Shown: one piece after another, positions 51,070 through 60,595 of the stretch
Layout: each line of letters begins with the position of its first letter
Position numbering within the stretch: the first letter of the stretch is position 1
Source: UBA1801 sp035353395
GTDB lineage: Bacteria; Acidobacteriota; Holophagae; Holophagales; Holophagaceae
DNA: 64,000 nt
Assembly (NCBI GenBank): GCA_035353395.1
Contig: DAOPZL010000001.1
Span: 83,056 to 147,055 of the forward strand
Direction: 5' to 3'
Translations under genes and position numbers: made by a program
Notes under the pieces: generated by a model
Database searches by the model: none
What the model saw: only the letters and a program-made list of their open reading frames with translations
Told to the model about the DNA's origin: nothing

Positions 51070-51140
51070 AAGTGCACCGTTCCGGCTGTGCATTTCGGAG
51101 TCCCCACCCTGGGCGCGGGCCGTCCAGGTCCGGGGAACCC

Positions 51141-52220
51141 TCACTGGCCCTGGCGGGAGATCATCCGCTTGGCCTCCCGGCGCAGCAGCTCGGGCACGTT
51201 CCGGTCGCTGCTCATGAGCTTGAGGTCGAACTCGTGGATGCGCTTGAGGTTGTTCATCGCGATGGCGAGCGGGGTCTTGGGGTTCTGGACGAGGTTCTTC
51301 ACGATGGGGTACTTCTTCATCCAGTCGCGGTTCTGCGAGATGATCCTGAGCACCTCGTCGTTGACGGCCCGCATCTGGGCGATGTAGGCCACTTCGCCCT
51401 CCGTGATGCGGCCGTTGCGGATGACGTTCACCTGGATCATGCGGTTGGATTCGCGGATCAGCAAGGTGCGCTCCTCCTTGCCGCCCTTGAGGGCCAGGAT
51501 GATCTTCTGGTTGGTGCGGAGCCGCATGACGCGCTGGGTGAGGGACAGGGAGATCTCCAGCCCCTCGTCGTCGAGGATCGGCTTGGCGGTCTGCTCCCTG
51601 GCCGCCTGTTCCTCCGTCAGGTGGTCGTCGAACTCGAGGTTCTCGACCGGGACCGGGAGCTCCGCCCAGGCCTTGTCCAGCTTCCCCGCCTCCACCTCGT
51701 CGATGATGGCCAGGCGGTCCTTCGCGACCTCCTCGGGAACCAGCCTGAGGACATCGAAGCGGAATTCGTTCACCCGGCGCTTGATCTTGTACTCGGCCTC
51801 GGGGTGGAGCTCCAGGAGGTCCAGGATCGCCGGGCGCTCCATCCACAGCACCTGGTTGTTCAGCGGGATCTCCAGGACGTTCCCGGGCAGGTGCGGGATG
51901 GCGCGCTCCAGCCATTCGGAAGTCAGGTTCTCGTGGAGCAGGGCCGTCTCCAGCAGGTCCGTCTCCTTGCGGTTCATCAGGATCAGCCCGAGGGTGTCCG
52001 GCGTCTCCACCGGACCCACGATGGCGCTCGCGAGGACGCTCTCGGGCAGGCCTTGGATCGTTTCGAGGGCCTTGGCCGCCAGGGGCGTCTCCTTGAAGAC
52101 GGCGTGCGCCAGGCAGGTCAGCAGGTCCAGGGGCGGAACGGGCAGGGCGCCCCCGATCAAGGCGTTGGCCAGAGGCTCCGGGAGCTGATTGCCGAGGAAT
52201 TTCTCTACGAGAGGATTCAT
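51141..52220 (-). CDS. conserved protein of unknown function, MoxR-RodZ operon
   Basis: 359 residues, largely helical and charged with no signal peptide. The C-terminal WMKKYPIVKNLVQNPKTPLAIAMNNLKRI and DLKLMSSDRNVPELLRREAKRMI give a repeat-like, HEAT-type impression; similar endings are known from Geobacter and Myxococcus hypothetical proteins. I do not recognise a function. GGAG and GAGG precede ATG 52220; the gene starts 2 bases after the rodZ-like gene. Confidence 0.7.
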   Translation of the reverse strand: MNPLVEKFLGNQLPEPLANALIGGALPVPPLDLLTCLAHAVFKETPLAAKALETIQGLPESVLASAIVGPVETPDTLGLILMNRKETDLLETALLHENLTSEWLERAIPHLPGNVLEIPLNNQVLWMERPAILDLLELHPEAEYKIKRRVNEFRFDVLRLVPEEVAKDRLAIIDEVEAGKLDKAWAELPVPVENLEFDDHLTEEQAAREQTAKPILDDEGLEISLSLTQRVMRLRTNQKIILALKGGKEERTLLIRESNRMIQVNVIRNGRITEGEVAYIAQMRAVNDEVLRIISQNRDWMKKYPIVKNLVQNPKTPLAIAMNNLKRIHEFDLKLMSSDRNVPELLRREAKRMISRQGQ

Positions 52221-52222
52221 CC

Positions 52223-53038
52223 TCACTCCTCGCTTTCGACTTCGGGCTCGGTCTCGGGAGCCGTGGGAGGTGCGCTTTCGGCGGCAGGCCTGGGCGGCGG
52301 CAGGAGGAGCCCGTCGGCGCTGAAGGTTCCGGACCAGGATTCTCCCATGATTTCCGTGTGCTGGATGCGGCGTCCCGCGACCTCGAGTTCGACGACGCCC
52401 GCATTGCCCAGGGTCAGGGTGAAGGGCCCCTTGACCCGCAGCCGCCAGGGATCGGAAACGCGCAGGGAATGGGCCAAGGTCCCTTCCGCGTTCTTGATCT
52501 GGGCCTCGCACGCATCCATGGCCCGCAGGCTCACCCGGATGCCTTCCTCGGTGACGGGGGCCTCGGGAAGCACTTCCCCCAGCACGGGGTAGGCGCCCTG
52601 CGTGGTCGCCGGCCTGTGGAGGGGGGGCGGATTCAGAGGATGGGCCACCTTGACGATGGGGATCTTCGAGCGGAGTCCCCGGCCCGGCACCAGCAGCCAG
52701 ACGATCACGGCGAGGGAGGCCGCGCTGATGCACCCCATGAGCATGCGTTCCACGAACTCCCGGCGCGGATTCGGAGGCTCCTGCTCGAGCCCTCCCGGGA
52801 CGGCCTCGAAGGCGTCGCGGTGCTGCTCCAGGTTCAGGCCGACCTTCTCCGCGACCAGCCTCGTCAAGGGCCTTTCCCGGCCAGGAGGGATCTTCCCCCA
52901 GTCCCCTGTCTCGATGGCGTTCAGGAGGTGCATGGGCAGCTGGAGCTCCCGCGCGAGGCTTTCCTGCGACATGCCCTTGGCCACCCGGGCCTGGCGAAGC
53001 AGTTCTCCGAGTCTCGCCCGGTCGGGTGCGGACTTCAC
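52223..53038 (-). CDS. RodZ-like helix-turn-helix membrane protein
   Basis: 271 residues from GTG 53038, which overlaps the moxR stop (GTGA). Residues 10-60 are a HTH_25/Xre domain (LLRQARVAKGMSQESLARELQL), 100-122 a membrane helix, and the C-terminal part (about 170-230) a DUF4115-like periplasmic domain. RodZ couples MreB to the cell wall; whether this is the cell-shape RodZ is not clear, because mre genes are absent here. Confidence 0.75.
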   Translation of the reverse strand: MKSAPDRARLGELLRQARVAKGMSQESLARELQLPMHLLNAIETGDWGKIPPGRERPLTRLVAEKVGLNLEQHRDAFEAVPGGLEQEPPNPRREFVERMLMGCISAASLAVIVWLLVPGRGLRSKIPIVKVAHPLNPPPLHRPATTQGAYPVLGEVLPEAPVTEEGIRVSLRAMDACEAQIKNAEGTLAHSLRVSDPWRLRVKGPFTLTLGNAGVVELEVAGRRIQHTEIMGESWSGTFSADGLLLPPPRPAAESAPPTAPETEPEVESEE

Positions 53039-53994
53039 GGCTTCCACCCCACGGGAATTTCCCGGAGGGCCCGTCCGAGCTGTTCCCGCCGGTCGTCCCG
53101 GTTGAGGCGCCGGTCGTTCATGGTGCCGCGGTGCGCCAGGGCGTCCCCGAAGGTGTCCTGGAGATCGTCCGGGGTCACGAAAGCCCGTCCCTGCAGCCAG
53201 GCTTCCGCCTTGGCCAGGGCCAGCCAGTGCCCGATCGCCCGGGTGGAGCAGAAGCCGCCCTCCTGGCGGACCCTCGCCACCACGCGTTCCGCGTAGTCCA
53301 GGACCGCCTCGGACAGGCGCACCTGCTTCACCAGGGTCCGGGCGTCGCGCCAGCCCGCCAGTTCCAGGGCGGGAGCCAGGCCCTCCAGCTTCTCGGATCC
53401 CGCTTCCCCCTTCAGGACCAGGCGCTCCGCTTCGGTATCCGGATAACCCAGGTGGACCACGCAGGCGAAGCGGTCCAGCTGGCTCTCCGGGAGCGGGAAG
53501 GTGCCCGCGTGGTCCATGGGGTTCTGCGTCGCGATGACGAAGAAGGGATCGGGCAGGGGATAGACGGCGCGGTCCAGGGTGACCTGGCCCTCCACCATCA
53601 CTTCCAGCAGTGCGCTCTGGGTCTTGGGGCCGATGCGGTTCAGCTCGTCCAGGAGCACGACGTTCGCGAAGACCGGGCCCGCCTGGAACTTGAAGCTGTG
53701 GGAAGCGGCGTCCCAGAGGTGCACGCCCAGGAGGTCGGAGGGCAGGAGGTCGTTGGTGCCCTGGATCCGCTGGTAGGTGCCTCCGAGCAGGCGGCTGAGG
53801 CCCTTGGCCAGGGTCGTCTTCCCCACGCCGGGCAGATCCTCCAGCAGGAGGTGCCCCCCCGAGAGGAGCACCGCCAGCGCCCGCTGGACCTGGGCTTCCT
53901 TGCCCACCACCACCCGGCGGAGGGCGTGGAGGCCCTTGTGCACACGGGCCCGGAGGTGTTCCGCGGATTCTGAGGGGAGAGGCGTTTCCATCAT
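53035..53994 (-). CDS. MoxR-family AAA+ ATPase
   Basis: 319 residues. Walker A EDLPGVGKTTLAKGL (52-66), Walker B VVLLDELNR (about 112-120), VFFVIATQNPMDHAGTFPLPE and LDRFACVV are MoxR hallmarks. MoxR ATPases usually act with VWA and DUF58 proteins, which are not present here; instead the partners are the RodZ-like and unknown proteins. ATG 53994 or 53991 can start it. Confidence 0.9.
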   Translation of the reverse strand: MMETPLPSESAEHLRARVHKGLHALRRVVVGKEAQVQRALAVLLSGGHLLLEDLPGVGKTTLAKGLSRLLGGTYQRIQGTNDLLPSDLLGVHLWDAASHSFKFQAGPVFANVVLLDELNRIGPKTQSALLEVMVEGQVTLDRAVYPLPDPFFVIATQNPMDHAGTFPLPESQLDRFACVVHLGYPDTEAERLVLKGEAGSEKLEGLAPALELAGWRDARTLVKQVRLSEAVLDYAERVVARVRQEGGFCSTRAIGHWLALAKAEAWLQGRAFVTPDDLQDTFGDALAHRGTMNDRRLNRDDRREQLGRALREIPVGWKP

Positions 53995-54022
53995 CGGATC
54001 CCCAGTGTACTCCGACACGCGC

Positions 54023-55234
54023 CTAGACTTCGTCCAGGGGGATGCGGCAATCCCGGAGGCGCTGCGCGAAGGCCCTCGGCGTGAGGCCGAGGGATGCCGC
54101 CGCCGCGGCCGGGTCCCGGCCGCAGGACGCGAGGGCCCGGCGCAGCAGCGCGGGTTCGGCGGCCCTGGCGAGTTCGGAGAGCATGACTTCCAGGGGGGCG
54201 GGCTCCGGCAGCGGGATGCACAGGGTCGCCTCCGGCGCGCCTCCCGGGACGGGGAGAGGCGCCAGGATGGCTCCGGGGGTCGCGCGCAAGGCCTGGGACA
54301 CGCACCAGGCCAGTTCACGGATGTTCCCCGGCCAGGCTCGCTGGAGCAGGTCGCGCTCGACGGCGCGCTCCACCAGGGGGCACGGCCGGCCGTCCTGGCG
54401 CGCGGCGGCCTCCAGGAAGCTCCTGAACAGGGGCAGGACATCCTCCTTCCGGTCCCGCAGGGGAGGCAGGTGGAAACAGAGCACGCCCAGCTTCCACTGC
54501 AGGGCTTCCGGGACTTCCTGCAGGGAGCGGGCGCTCCCCATCCAGCGGATGTCCTGCTCCCGCTCGAGGGTCTCGGCCAGGGCCTGGATCCGGCCGGCCG
54601 GGAGGCCTTCCAGGTCCGTGAGGCAGACGCTTCCGTGGGCCAGGAGCCTGAGGTGACGTGCGTCGGGCAGGCCGGCTGCGCTGGTGCTCATGAAGGGCCC
54701 CTGCGGGTTCCCGATCGCGTGGAGGCGCCTTGCCGCCCGCAGCTTGCCGACGCCCTTCTCGCCGAGGAAGAGAGCCGGGGCCCGGCTGTCCGCGGCCTTC
54801 ACGAGGGCCCGGTCCAGGTCCTTCATGGCCGGGGAGTGGGCGATCCAGGGCTCCCTCGGATCCGGCGGAGGGGCTTCCACCATCGCGAGCAGGTGCTCCA
54901 GGACGGCGTGGAAATGGTCCAGGTCGAAGGGCTTCGGAAGGAATTCGTCGGCGCCGCAGCGCATGGCCTCCACGATGTCCTTGGGCTCGCCGAAGGCGGA
55001 CATCAGCACGATGCGGATGCCCGGATGCATGCGCTTGGCGCGGCGGAGCAGCTCGATGCCGCTGAAGCCGGGCAGCCTCAGGTCCGTCACCAGCACCTCG
55101 AAGGGGCTGCGGGCAAGGGCTTCCAGGGCTTCGCGGGGGTCTCCCACCGCCAGCACCTCCCAGGGGGACCCTGCGAGGGCCTGGACCAGCAGGCGCCGGA
55201 AGCTTTCCTTGTCCTCGACGAGCAGGAGGCGCAT
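54023..55234 (-). CDS. NtrC-like response regulator with degenerate AAA+ domain
   Basis: 403 residues. The receiver domain is intact (Glu7/Asp8, Asp51, Lys near 101). The AAA+ domain has a glycine-rich Walker A (GEKGVGKLRAARRL) but Leu follows the Lys, the Walker B region reads SVCLTDLEGL, and the sigma54 loop GAFTGA is missing. A Fis-type helix-turn-helix ends the protein. It should bind DNA but is unlikely to drive sigma54 promoters. It leads the moxR operon. Confidence 0.8.
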   Translation of the reverse strand: MRLLLVEDKESFRRLLVQALAGSPWEVLAVGDPREALEALARSPFEVLVTDLRLPGFSGIELLRRAKRMHPGIRIVLMSAFGEPKDIVEAMRCGADEFLPKPFDLDHFHAVLEHLLAMVEAPPPDPREPWIAHSPAMKDLDRALVKAADSRAPALFLGEKGVGKLRAARRLHAIGNPQGPFMSTSAAGLPDARHLRLLAHGSVCLTDLEGLPAGRIQALAETLEREQDIRWMGSARSLQEVPEALQWKLGVLCFHLPPLRDRKEDVLPLFRSFLEAAARQDGRPCPLVERAVERDLLQRAWPGNIRELAWCVSQALRATPGAILAPLPVPGGAPEATLCIPLPEPAPLEVMLSELARAAEPALLRRALASCGRDPAAAAASLGLTPRAFAQRLRDCRIPLDEV

Positions 55235-55318
55235 GGCAATACGCTAGCAGGCTTTCCGGACGGGGATGGCGTCCTTCCCCTTACACTGGCAGTTCCCCTT
55301 GCCCGTTGCGGAGGAGGC

Positions 55319-56167
55319 ATGCTCTCGCTCGTCCCCTATGAAGAGAAGCACCTGGAGGCCCTGGCGCGCCTGTTCCCGGCATCGGGGGATCCGGCGTCCC
55401 TCTGGCGGGACCTGAACGATTCCGCCCGGGGCCGGGGCTCGCAGGTGGTGGTGGCCGTGGACGATGCGCCCCGCGGCGTCGCGGGCTGGGTGGGCCTCGG
55501 GGTGGCGGCCCAGGGCATCCTCTACGGCGCGCCCGTGCTGGCGGCATCGGAGGCTGCCGCGCGCCTGCTCCTGGGGCATCTCGCCGAGCGGGCCCGCGCC
55601 CTGGGAGCCCGTCAGCTCAGGGTCAGCCGGTTCCCGGGGGAAGCCGCCAAGGAAACCGCGCTCCTCGACCTGGGCTTCGCCCCTCTGCTGGACATGATCC
55701 AGGTGGCGCGGGCCAGCCGAGGCCTCCCGGAGGTTCCCGTGCCGGCCTTCCTCGGCCGCGTGCCCTTCGAGGAGATCGACTGGGATCGGTTCGCCCGGGT
55801 CTTCAACACGTGCTTCGCCGGGGTGCCGAACGCGCCTCCGGTCGATGGGGCGGCCAAGCGGGAGGCGTGGGAGGGGCTGGACCGCGAGGCCAGCCAGGTC
55901 TGGCGGGACTCGCCGGGACGCTATGCGGCGTGGATCGGGGTGTGCCCGGACGGCCATGTGGACGAAGTCGGCGTCGACGAGTCTCTGCGAGGCCGGCGGA
56001 TCGCCGCCGCCCTCTACCGGCTGGCCGGAGAATCCGCGGCCAGCCGGGGCGTCGCGAGCCTGTCGGCCCTCCTGGCCAGCACCAACCCGGCCACCCTCCG
56101 GCTCCACGAGAGGCTCGGATTCCGGGAGGCCGGTCGGCGGACGGTGTTCGCGCTCGCTATAGCGTGA
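55319..56167 (+). CDS. GNAT-family acetyltransferase, tandem domains
   Basis: 282 residues. The second half has the acetyl-CoA motif A VDEVGVDESLRGRRIAAALYRLA and the ending TLRLHERLGFREAGR; the first half is a degenerate GNAT fold. GGAGG is 2-4 bases upstream of ATG 55319. Substrate unknown. It is divergent from the response regulator and converges on tldE. Confidence 0.83.
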   Translation: MLSLVPYEEKHLEALARLFPASGDPASLWRDLNDSARGRGSQVVVAVDDAPRGVAGWVGLGVAAQGILYGAPVLAASEAAARLLLGHLAERARALGARQLRVSRFPGEAAKETALLDLGFAPLLDMIQVARASRGLPEVPVPAFLGRVPFEEIDWDRFARVFNTCFAGVPNAPPVDGAAKREAWEGLDREASQVWRDSPGRYAAWIGVCPDGHVDEVGVDESLRGRRIAAALYRLAGESAASRGVASLSALLASTNPATLRLHERLGFREAGRRTVFALAIA

Positions 56168-57512
56168 ACGCGAAATCCTCCACGAGGATCCCGGGCAGCA
56201 GCGCGCCGCCCAGGGCCCGATGGCCGTAGGTCGAGGTCTCGGGAACCAGGGTGCGCTGGCGGGTGAGACCCGCGAGCTTGTCGCCGAAGAGGTGGTAGAT
56301 GCTCTCGTCGAAGCGCATGTCCTTGATGGGGGAGACGATCCGGCCGTCCTCGACCCAGAAGCAGGCGAAGCGGGTCATGCCGGTGATGCGTCCCGAGTCG
56401 TTGTCGCTCCAGTTGAGGTAGTGGAGGTTGGACAGGTAGAGTCCGGTCCCCACCAGCTCCAGGGCCTTGTCCTCGTCCAGGTCCCCCGCCCCGATGGACG
56501 GCGAGCGCACCTCTTCCCCGGCCGGGGCCGCGTTGGAGGCGAGGCCGTACTTCTTCGCGGACCGGGCCGACACGAGCGTGTTCGCGAGCCTGCCCGCCTC
56601 GATGAGGGGCAGCAGCCGGGGCGCCACCTCGCCGAGATCGTTGAAGCGCGGCTCGAGGCCCAGGCCGAAGTCCTGATCCAGCCGGAACCGCGGCGAGAGG
56701 GACTTGCGGCCGTCGCGCAGGGCGATCCACGAGCTCTCGCCCTCGCGCAGGCCGCGCTCCCCGAGTCCGTTCCACGAGAAGAAGGGGACGACCTCGTTGA
56801 GGGCATCGGGGGCGATGTAGACGCGGTACTTGCCCGGCGGGATCACCTTCTCGGGCCTCGCCAGCGCCTCCAGCCGCGAGATGGTGGTGGCCAGGCGGCG
56901 GGTGTACTCCCGCGCGTCCCACTCCCGGCCCGCGTAGCCCGACTTGACGGCCTTCCCGTTCGGCAGATAGGTGGAATGGTCCGAGGCGAAGGTTTCCGTG
57001 GCGAACCAGTGCCGGGCCCCGGCGCTGCTGGCGGCGCCCCGGCAGACCAGGCCCTGGGCGTGGAGGCCCACGAAATCCGCTCCGGCCTTCGCGATGGCCT
57101 CGCCCGGGCCGAGGATCTCGTCGGGGATCCGGTCCGCCTCGGGGAGGCGGCCCTGGAAGACCTCGCGGGAGGTGTCGGAGCAGGCGGGCAGCGTCTGGTA
57201 GGGATCCACGGGCAGGAGGGGCGCCTCGCGCCGGGCCCTAGAGAGGGCGGCGGCCGCGAACTCGGCATCCTGGTCCTCGTCCCCCGTCGTCTCGAAGGCG
57301 GAGGAGAGGGTCCGCCCGTCCCGGAAGTACTTGATCTGGACGGTGGCCCGGTCCATGTGCCCGATCTGGCGGACCTTCCCCTCGTTGAAGCGCATGAACT
57401 CGCTGGACTCGCCCGCGAAGTCGAGGGTCAGGGCCTCTCCCGGAAGGAGTTCCCCGAAGAGCAGGCCGCACGCCTGGTCGAATCTGGCCTCCATGTTCCG
57501 CAGGGCGCTCAC
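56157..57512 (-). CDS. tldE: TldE/PmbA-type modulator of TldD
   Basis: 451 residues of the PmbA/TldD family without the HEXXXH zinc motif, so it is the non-catalytic partner. It starts at GTG 57512, overlapping tldD by 4 bases (GTGA). TldD/TldE form a protease used in peptide maturation. Confidence 0.85.
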   Translation of the reverse strand: MSALRNMEARFDQACGLLFGELLPGEALTLDFAGESSEFMRFNEGKVRQIGHMDRATVQIKYFRDGRTLSSAFETTGDEDQDAEFAAAALSRARREAPLLPVDPYQTLPACSDTSREVFQGRLPEADRIPDEILGPGEAIAKAGADFVGLHAQGLVCRGAASSAGARHWFATETFASDHSTYLPNGKAVKSGYAGREWDAREYTRRLATTISRLEALARPEKVIPPGKYRVYIAPDALNEVVPFFSWNGLGERGLREGESSWIALRDGRKSLSPRFRLDQDFGLGLEPRFNDLGEVAPRLLPLIEAGRLANTLVSARSAKKYGLASNAAPAGEEVRSPSIGAGDLDEDKALELVGTGLYLSNLHYLNWSDNDSGRITGMTRFACFWVEDGRIVSPIKDMRFDESIYHLFGDKLAGLTRQRTLVPETSTYGHRALGGALLPGILVEDFAFTL

Positions 57513-58948
57513 GCCTCACCTCCGAAGATTTCCACGTCGCGGAAGGCGCACACGGGACTCGCGTGGCCTGTGGTGATCACCTGGTTGGGTTCGCCCTTGC
57601 CGCAGTTGGGGGTGCCGAAGATGCCGAAGGAGGAGGCGTCGCCCACCTTGAAGAGGCTGCGCCAGAACCTCGAGGACACGCCCCGGTAGTTGGGATTGCG
57701 CACCGTCCCGGCCAGCTTCCCGTCCTCGATGAGGCGGGCGTACTCGCAGCCGAACTGGAACTTGTTGCGGTAGTCGTCGATGGACCAGGAGCGGTTCGCC
57801 TCCATGAACACGCCCCGCTCGATGGAGGCGATGATGTCCTCGAAGCGGTCCTTCCCGGGCTCCAGGTTCAGGTTGGCCATGCGGTCGATGGGGGCCCGGA
57901 ACCAGTCCTGGGCCCGCTGGTTGGCCACACCGGGCTTGTCGGAGCGCCGCTGGCTCTCCAGGGAGCCGAGGGCGCGGACCAGGAGGCCGTTCTTCACGAG
58001 GAACTCCTTCCTGGCCGGGTTGCCGATGTCGTCAGCGCCGTAGGAGGCGGCCTCGGTGGGAAGGGTGGGATCGAAGGTGATGTTCATCAGTTCGGAGCCG
58101 TACTGCAGGGTCCCGATGTCCTCGAGCTTCACGAACGTCGAGCCCGCGAAGTTCCGCTCGTCGCCAAGAATGCGGTCCAGCTCGAGGGGATGGCCCACGG
58201 ACTCGTGGATCTGGAGCATCATCTGGTCCGGCGCCAGCACCAGGTCCGCGGTCATGGACGGGCATTCGGGCGCGGAAAGGAGCTCCAGGGCCTGCTCCGC
58301 GATCCTGCGGGCCTCGGCCTCGCCCCCGGCGATGTCCAGGAATTCCCAGCCGCCCTGGTTGTTCCGTCCCCGGGGGCCGTTGGCGGACCGGCGCTGGGTG
58401 ACCGCTCCGTCCCTCGCGATGGCCTGGACTTCGTAGCCCAGGATGTGGAGGTGCTGCTCGAGGGAGGCGCCCGAGGTCGAGACCAGTTCCATCTCGATGT
58501 CGCGCGCGTCGATCCCGGCGGCGGCCTGGACGATCTTGCCGGAGATCTGCATGGCCTTCGTGAGCTGGATGGCCTGCCGGGAGAGCAGGTCGGCACCGAA
58601 GGCGGCGCGCAGCTTTCTCGGCGTGTCGTAGCGGGCGACCGTGGCGGGTCGGACTTCGAGCCCGAAGGGATGGATCGTCCTCGGGGCGGCCGCCCGCGCC
58701 AGGCGCAGGGCCTTCTCCGCCGCGGCCTTCAGGGCGGCCGGTTCCGCCGAGGCGAGCGCCGCGTAGCCGAACTGCCCCTCGTGGAGCACCTCGACCATGT
58801 AGCCCTCGTCAACGTAGTCGAAGGCTTCCTCGAACTGGCCGTCCTTCGCCTGGTAGCCCCGTCCCTCGGTCCGCACTCGGCGGAGGCTCGCCCATTCCGC
58901 GTCCGGAGGCAGCGCGGATTCCAGAAGGCGTTTCAGGTCTGACGACAT
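57509..58948 (-). CDS. tldD: metalloprotease TldD
   Basis: 479 residues with the HEXXXH zinc site in QIHESVGHPLE (near 244-249) and IFGTPNCGKGEPNQ near the C terminus. GGGAGGAG precedes ATG 58948. TldD is the catalytic partner of TldE and degrades unfolded peptides in the cytosol. Confidence 0.92.
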   Translation of the reverse strand: MSSDLKRLLESALPPDAEWASLRRVRTEGRGYQAKDGQFEEAFDYVDEGYMVEVLHEGQFGYAALASAEPAALKAAAEKALRLARAAAPRTIHPFGLEVRPATVARYDTPRKLRAAFGADLLSRQAIQLTKAMQISGKIVQAAAGIDARDIEMELVSTSGASLEQHLHILGYEVQAIARDGAVTQRRSANGPRGRNNQGGWEFLDIAGGEAEARRIAEQALELLSAPECPSMTADLVLAPDQMMLQIHESVGHPLELDRILGDERNFAGSTFVKLEDIGTLQYGSELMNITFDPTLPTEAASYGADDIGNPARKEFLVKNGLLVRALGSLESQRRSDKPGVANQRAQDWFRAPIDRMANLNLEPGKDRFEDIIASIERGVFMEANRSWSIDDYRNKFQFGCEYARLIEDGKLAGTVRNPNYRGVSSRFWRSLFKVGDASSFGIFGTPNCGKGEPNQVITTGHASPVCAFRDVEIFGGEA

Positions 58949-59079
58949 CGCTCCTCCCAAGGCTTCCCACCATGCTACCCCATGAGGACCGGTCCCAGCC
59001 GCGCCGGGGATATTGAGCTTCTCACCATGCTCCTGGGCGGTCGCGAGTTTGGCAGAATGGAGTTTTCCGGAAGGCTGCG

Positions 59080-60594
59080 ATGACATACCCCCTTGGTTTC
59101 GACAACGAACGGTACCTGCGGGAACAGTCCGCCGCCATCCTCGAGCGGATGCACCAGTTCAACGACAAGCTCTACCTGGAGTTCGGCGGGAAGCTGCTCT
59201 TCGACCTCCACGCCTCCCGCGTCCTGCCCGGCTTCGATCCCAACGTCAAGATGCGCCTGCTGCAGCAGCTCCGGGAGCAGGCGGACATCATCCTCTGCAT
59301 CTACGCCGGGGACATCGAGCGGCGGAAGGTGCGGGCCGACTTCGGCATCACCTACGACGCCGACGCCATGAAGCTCATCGACGACCTGGCCGAGCGAGGC
59401 CTCAAGGTGACGGCGGTCGTCATCACGCGGTACGCGGACCAGCCCGCCGCGCGGATCTTCAAGAACAAGCTGGAGCGCAGGAACGTGCGGGTCTACACCC
59501 ACCGCGCCATCCCCGGCTACCCCTCGGACATCGACCGCATCGTCGGCGACGAGGGCTACGGCTCGAACCCGCGCATCGAGACCACCAAGCCGCTCGTGGT
59601 GGTCACCGGGCCCGGGCCCGGCAGCGGCAAGCTCGCCACCTGCCTCTCCCAGCTCTACCACGACTACCGCCAGGGCGTAGCGGCGGGCTACGCGAAGTTC
59701 GAGACCTTCCCCATCTGGAACCTGCCCCTGAAGCATCCCGTGAACGTCGCCTACGAGGCCGCCACCGCCGAGATGCGCGACGTGAACGTCATCGACCCGC
59801 ACCACATGGAGGCCTACGGCGCGATGACCGTGAACTACAACCGGGACGTGGAGGCCTTTCCCGTGCTGCGCCTGATCCTCGAGAAGATCACGGGGAAGGA
59901 ATCGCCCTACAAGTCGCCCACGGACATGGGCGTGAACCGCGCCGGCTTCGGCATCATCGACGACGAGGCCTGCCAGCACGCCTCGAGGCAGGAGATCATC
60001 CGCCGGCACTTCCGCTATGCGGGCGAGTACATGATGGGGCTGGTGGACGCGGAGACCGTGGAGCGCTCCGAGCGCCTGATGAAGGCCCACCACCTGGTGG
60101 ATGTGGACCGTGCCGTGGTGCGGCCGGCCCGGCTGGCCGCTCAGGATGCGGAGGACAAGGCCAGAGGGCACGGCGGGATCTTCTGCGGCGCGGCCCTCGA
60201 ACTGCACGACGGCAGCATCGTCACGGGCAAGAACAGCCCACTCATGCACGCCGCCTCGAGCCTCGTGCTCAACGTCGTGAAGGTGCTGGCCGGCATCCCG
60301 GACGAAAGCCACCTCCTGGATCCCAGCGTCATCGAATCCATCGCCCGTCTGAAGCGGCAGGTCTTCAACAAGGACGTGAGCCTGGACCTGGACGAGACGC
60401 TCAACGCCCTGGCCATCAGCGCCGCCACCGACCCTGCGGCCCAGGTGGCGGTAGAGAAGCTGAGGGAACTCCGCGGGTGCGAGGCCCACATGACGCACAT
60501 CCCCCCGTCCGGCGACGAGGCCGGGCTCCGCGACCTGGGCATCAATCTCACCAGCGATCCCCAGTTCTCCAGCCGCCGCCTGTTCGTGCGGTGA
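59080..60594 (+). CDS. DUF1846 family protein
   Basis: 504 residues matching DUF1846 over its whole length (GFDNERYLREQSAAI start, GGKLLFDLHASRVLPGFDPN, EAFPVLRLILEKI). A Walker-like GPGPGSGKLATCLSQLY lies near residues 180-196. The family function is not established. It converges with aroDE, with 1 base between. Confidence 0.82.
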   Translation: MTYPLGFDNERYLREQSAAILERMHQFNDKLYLEFGGKLLFDLHASRVLPGFDPNVKMRLLQQLREQADIILCIYAGDIERRKVRADFGITYDADAMKLIDDLAERGLKVTAVVITRYADQPAARIFKNKLERRNVRVYTHRAIPGYPSDIDRIVGDEGYGSNPRIETTKPLVVVTGPGPGSGKLATCLSQLYHDYRQGVAAGYAKFETFPIWNLPLKHPVNVAYEAATAEMRDVNVIDPHHMEAYGAMTVNYNRDVEAFPVLRLILEKITGKESPYKSPTDMGVNRAGFGIIDDEACQHASRQEIIRRHFRYAGEYMMGLVDAETVERSERLMKAHHLVDVDRAVVRPARLAAQDAEDKARGHGGIFCGAALELHDGSIVTGKNSPLMHAASSLVLNVVKVLAGIPDESHLLDPSVIESIARLKRQVFNKDVSLDLDETLNALAISAATDPAAQVAVEKLRELRGCEAHMTHIPPSGDEAGLRDLGINLTSDPQFSSRRLFVR

Positions 60595-60595
60595 G

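Noticed and set aside
53777..55318. Long plus-strand frame running into the GNAT gene
   Set aside because: The upstream part opposes the moxR and response-regulator genes, which have clear motifs; GGAGG before ATG 55319 marks the true start.
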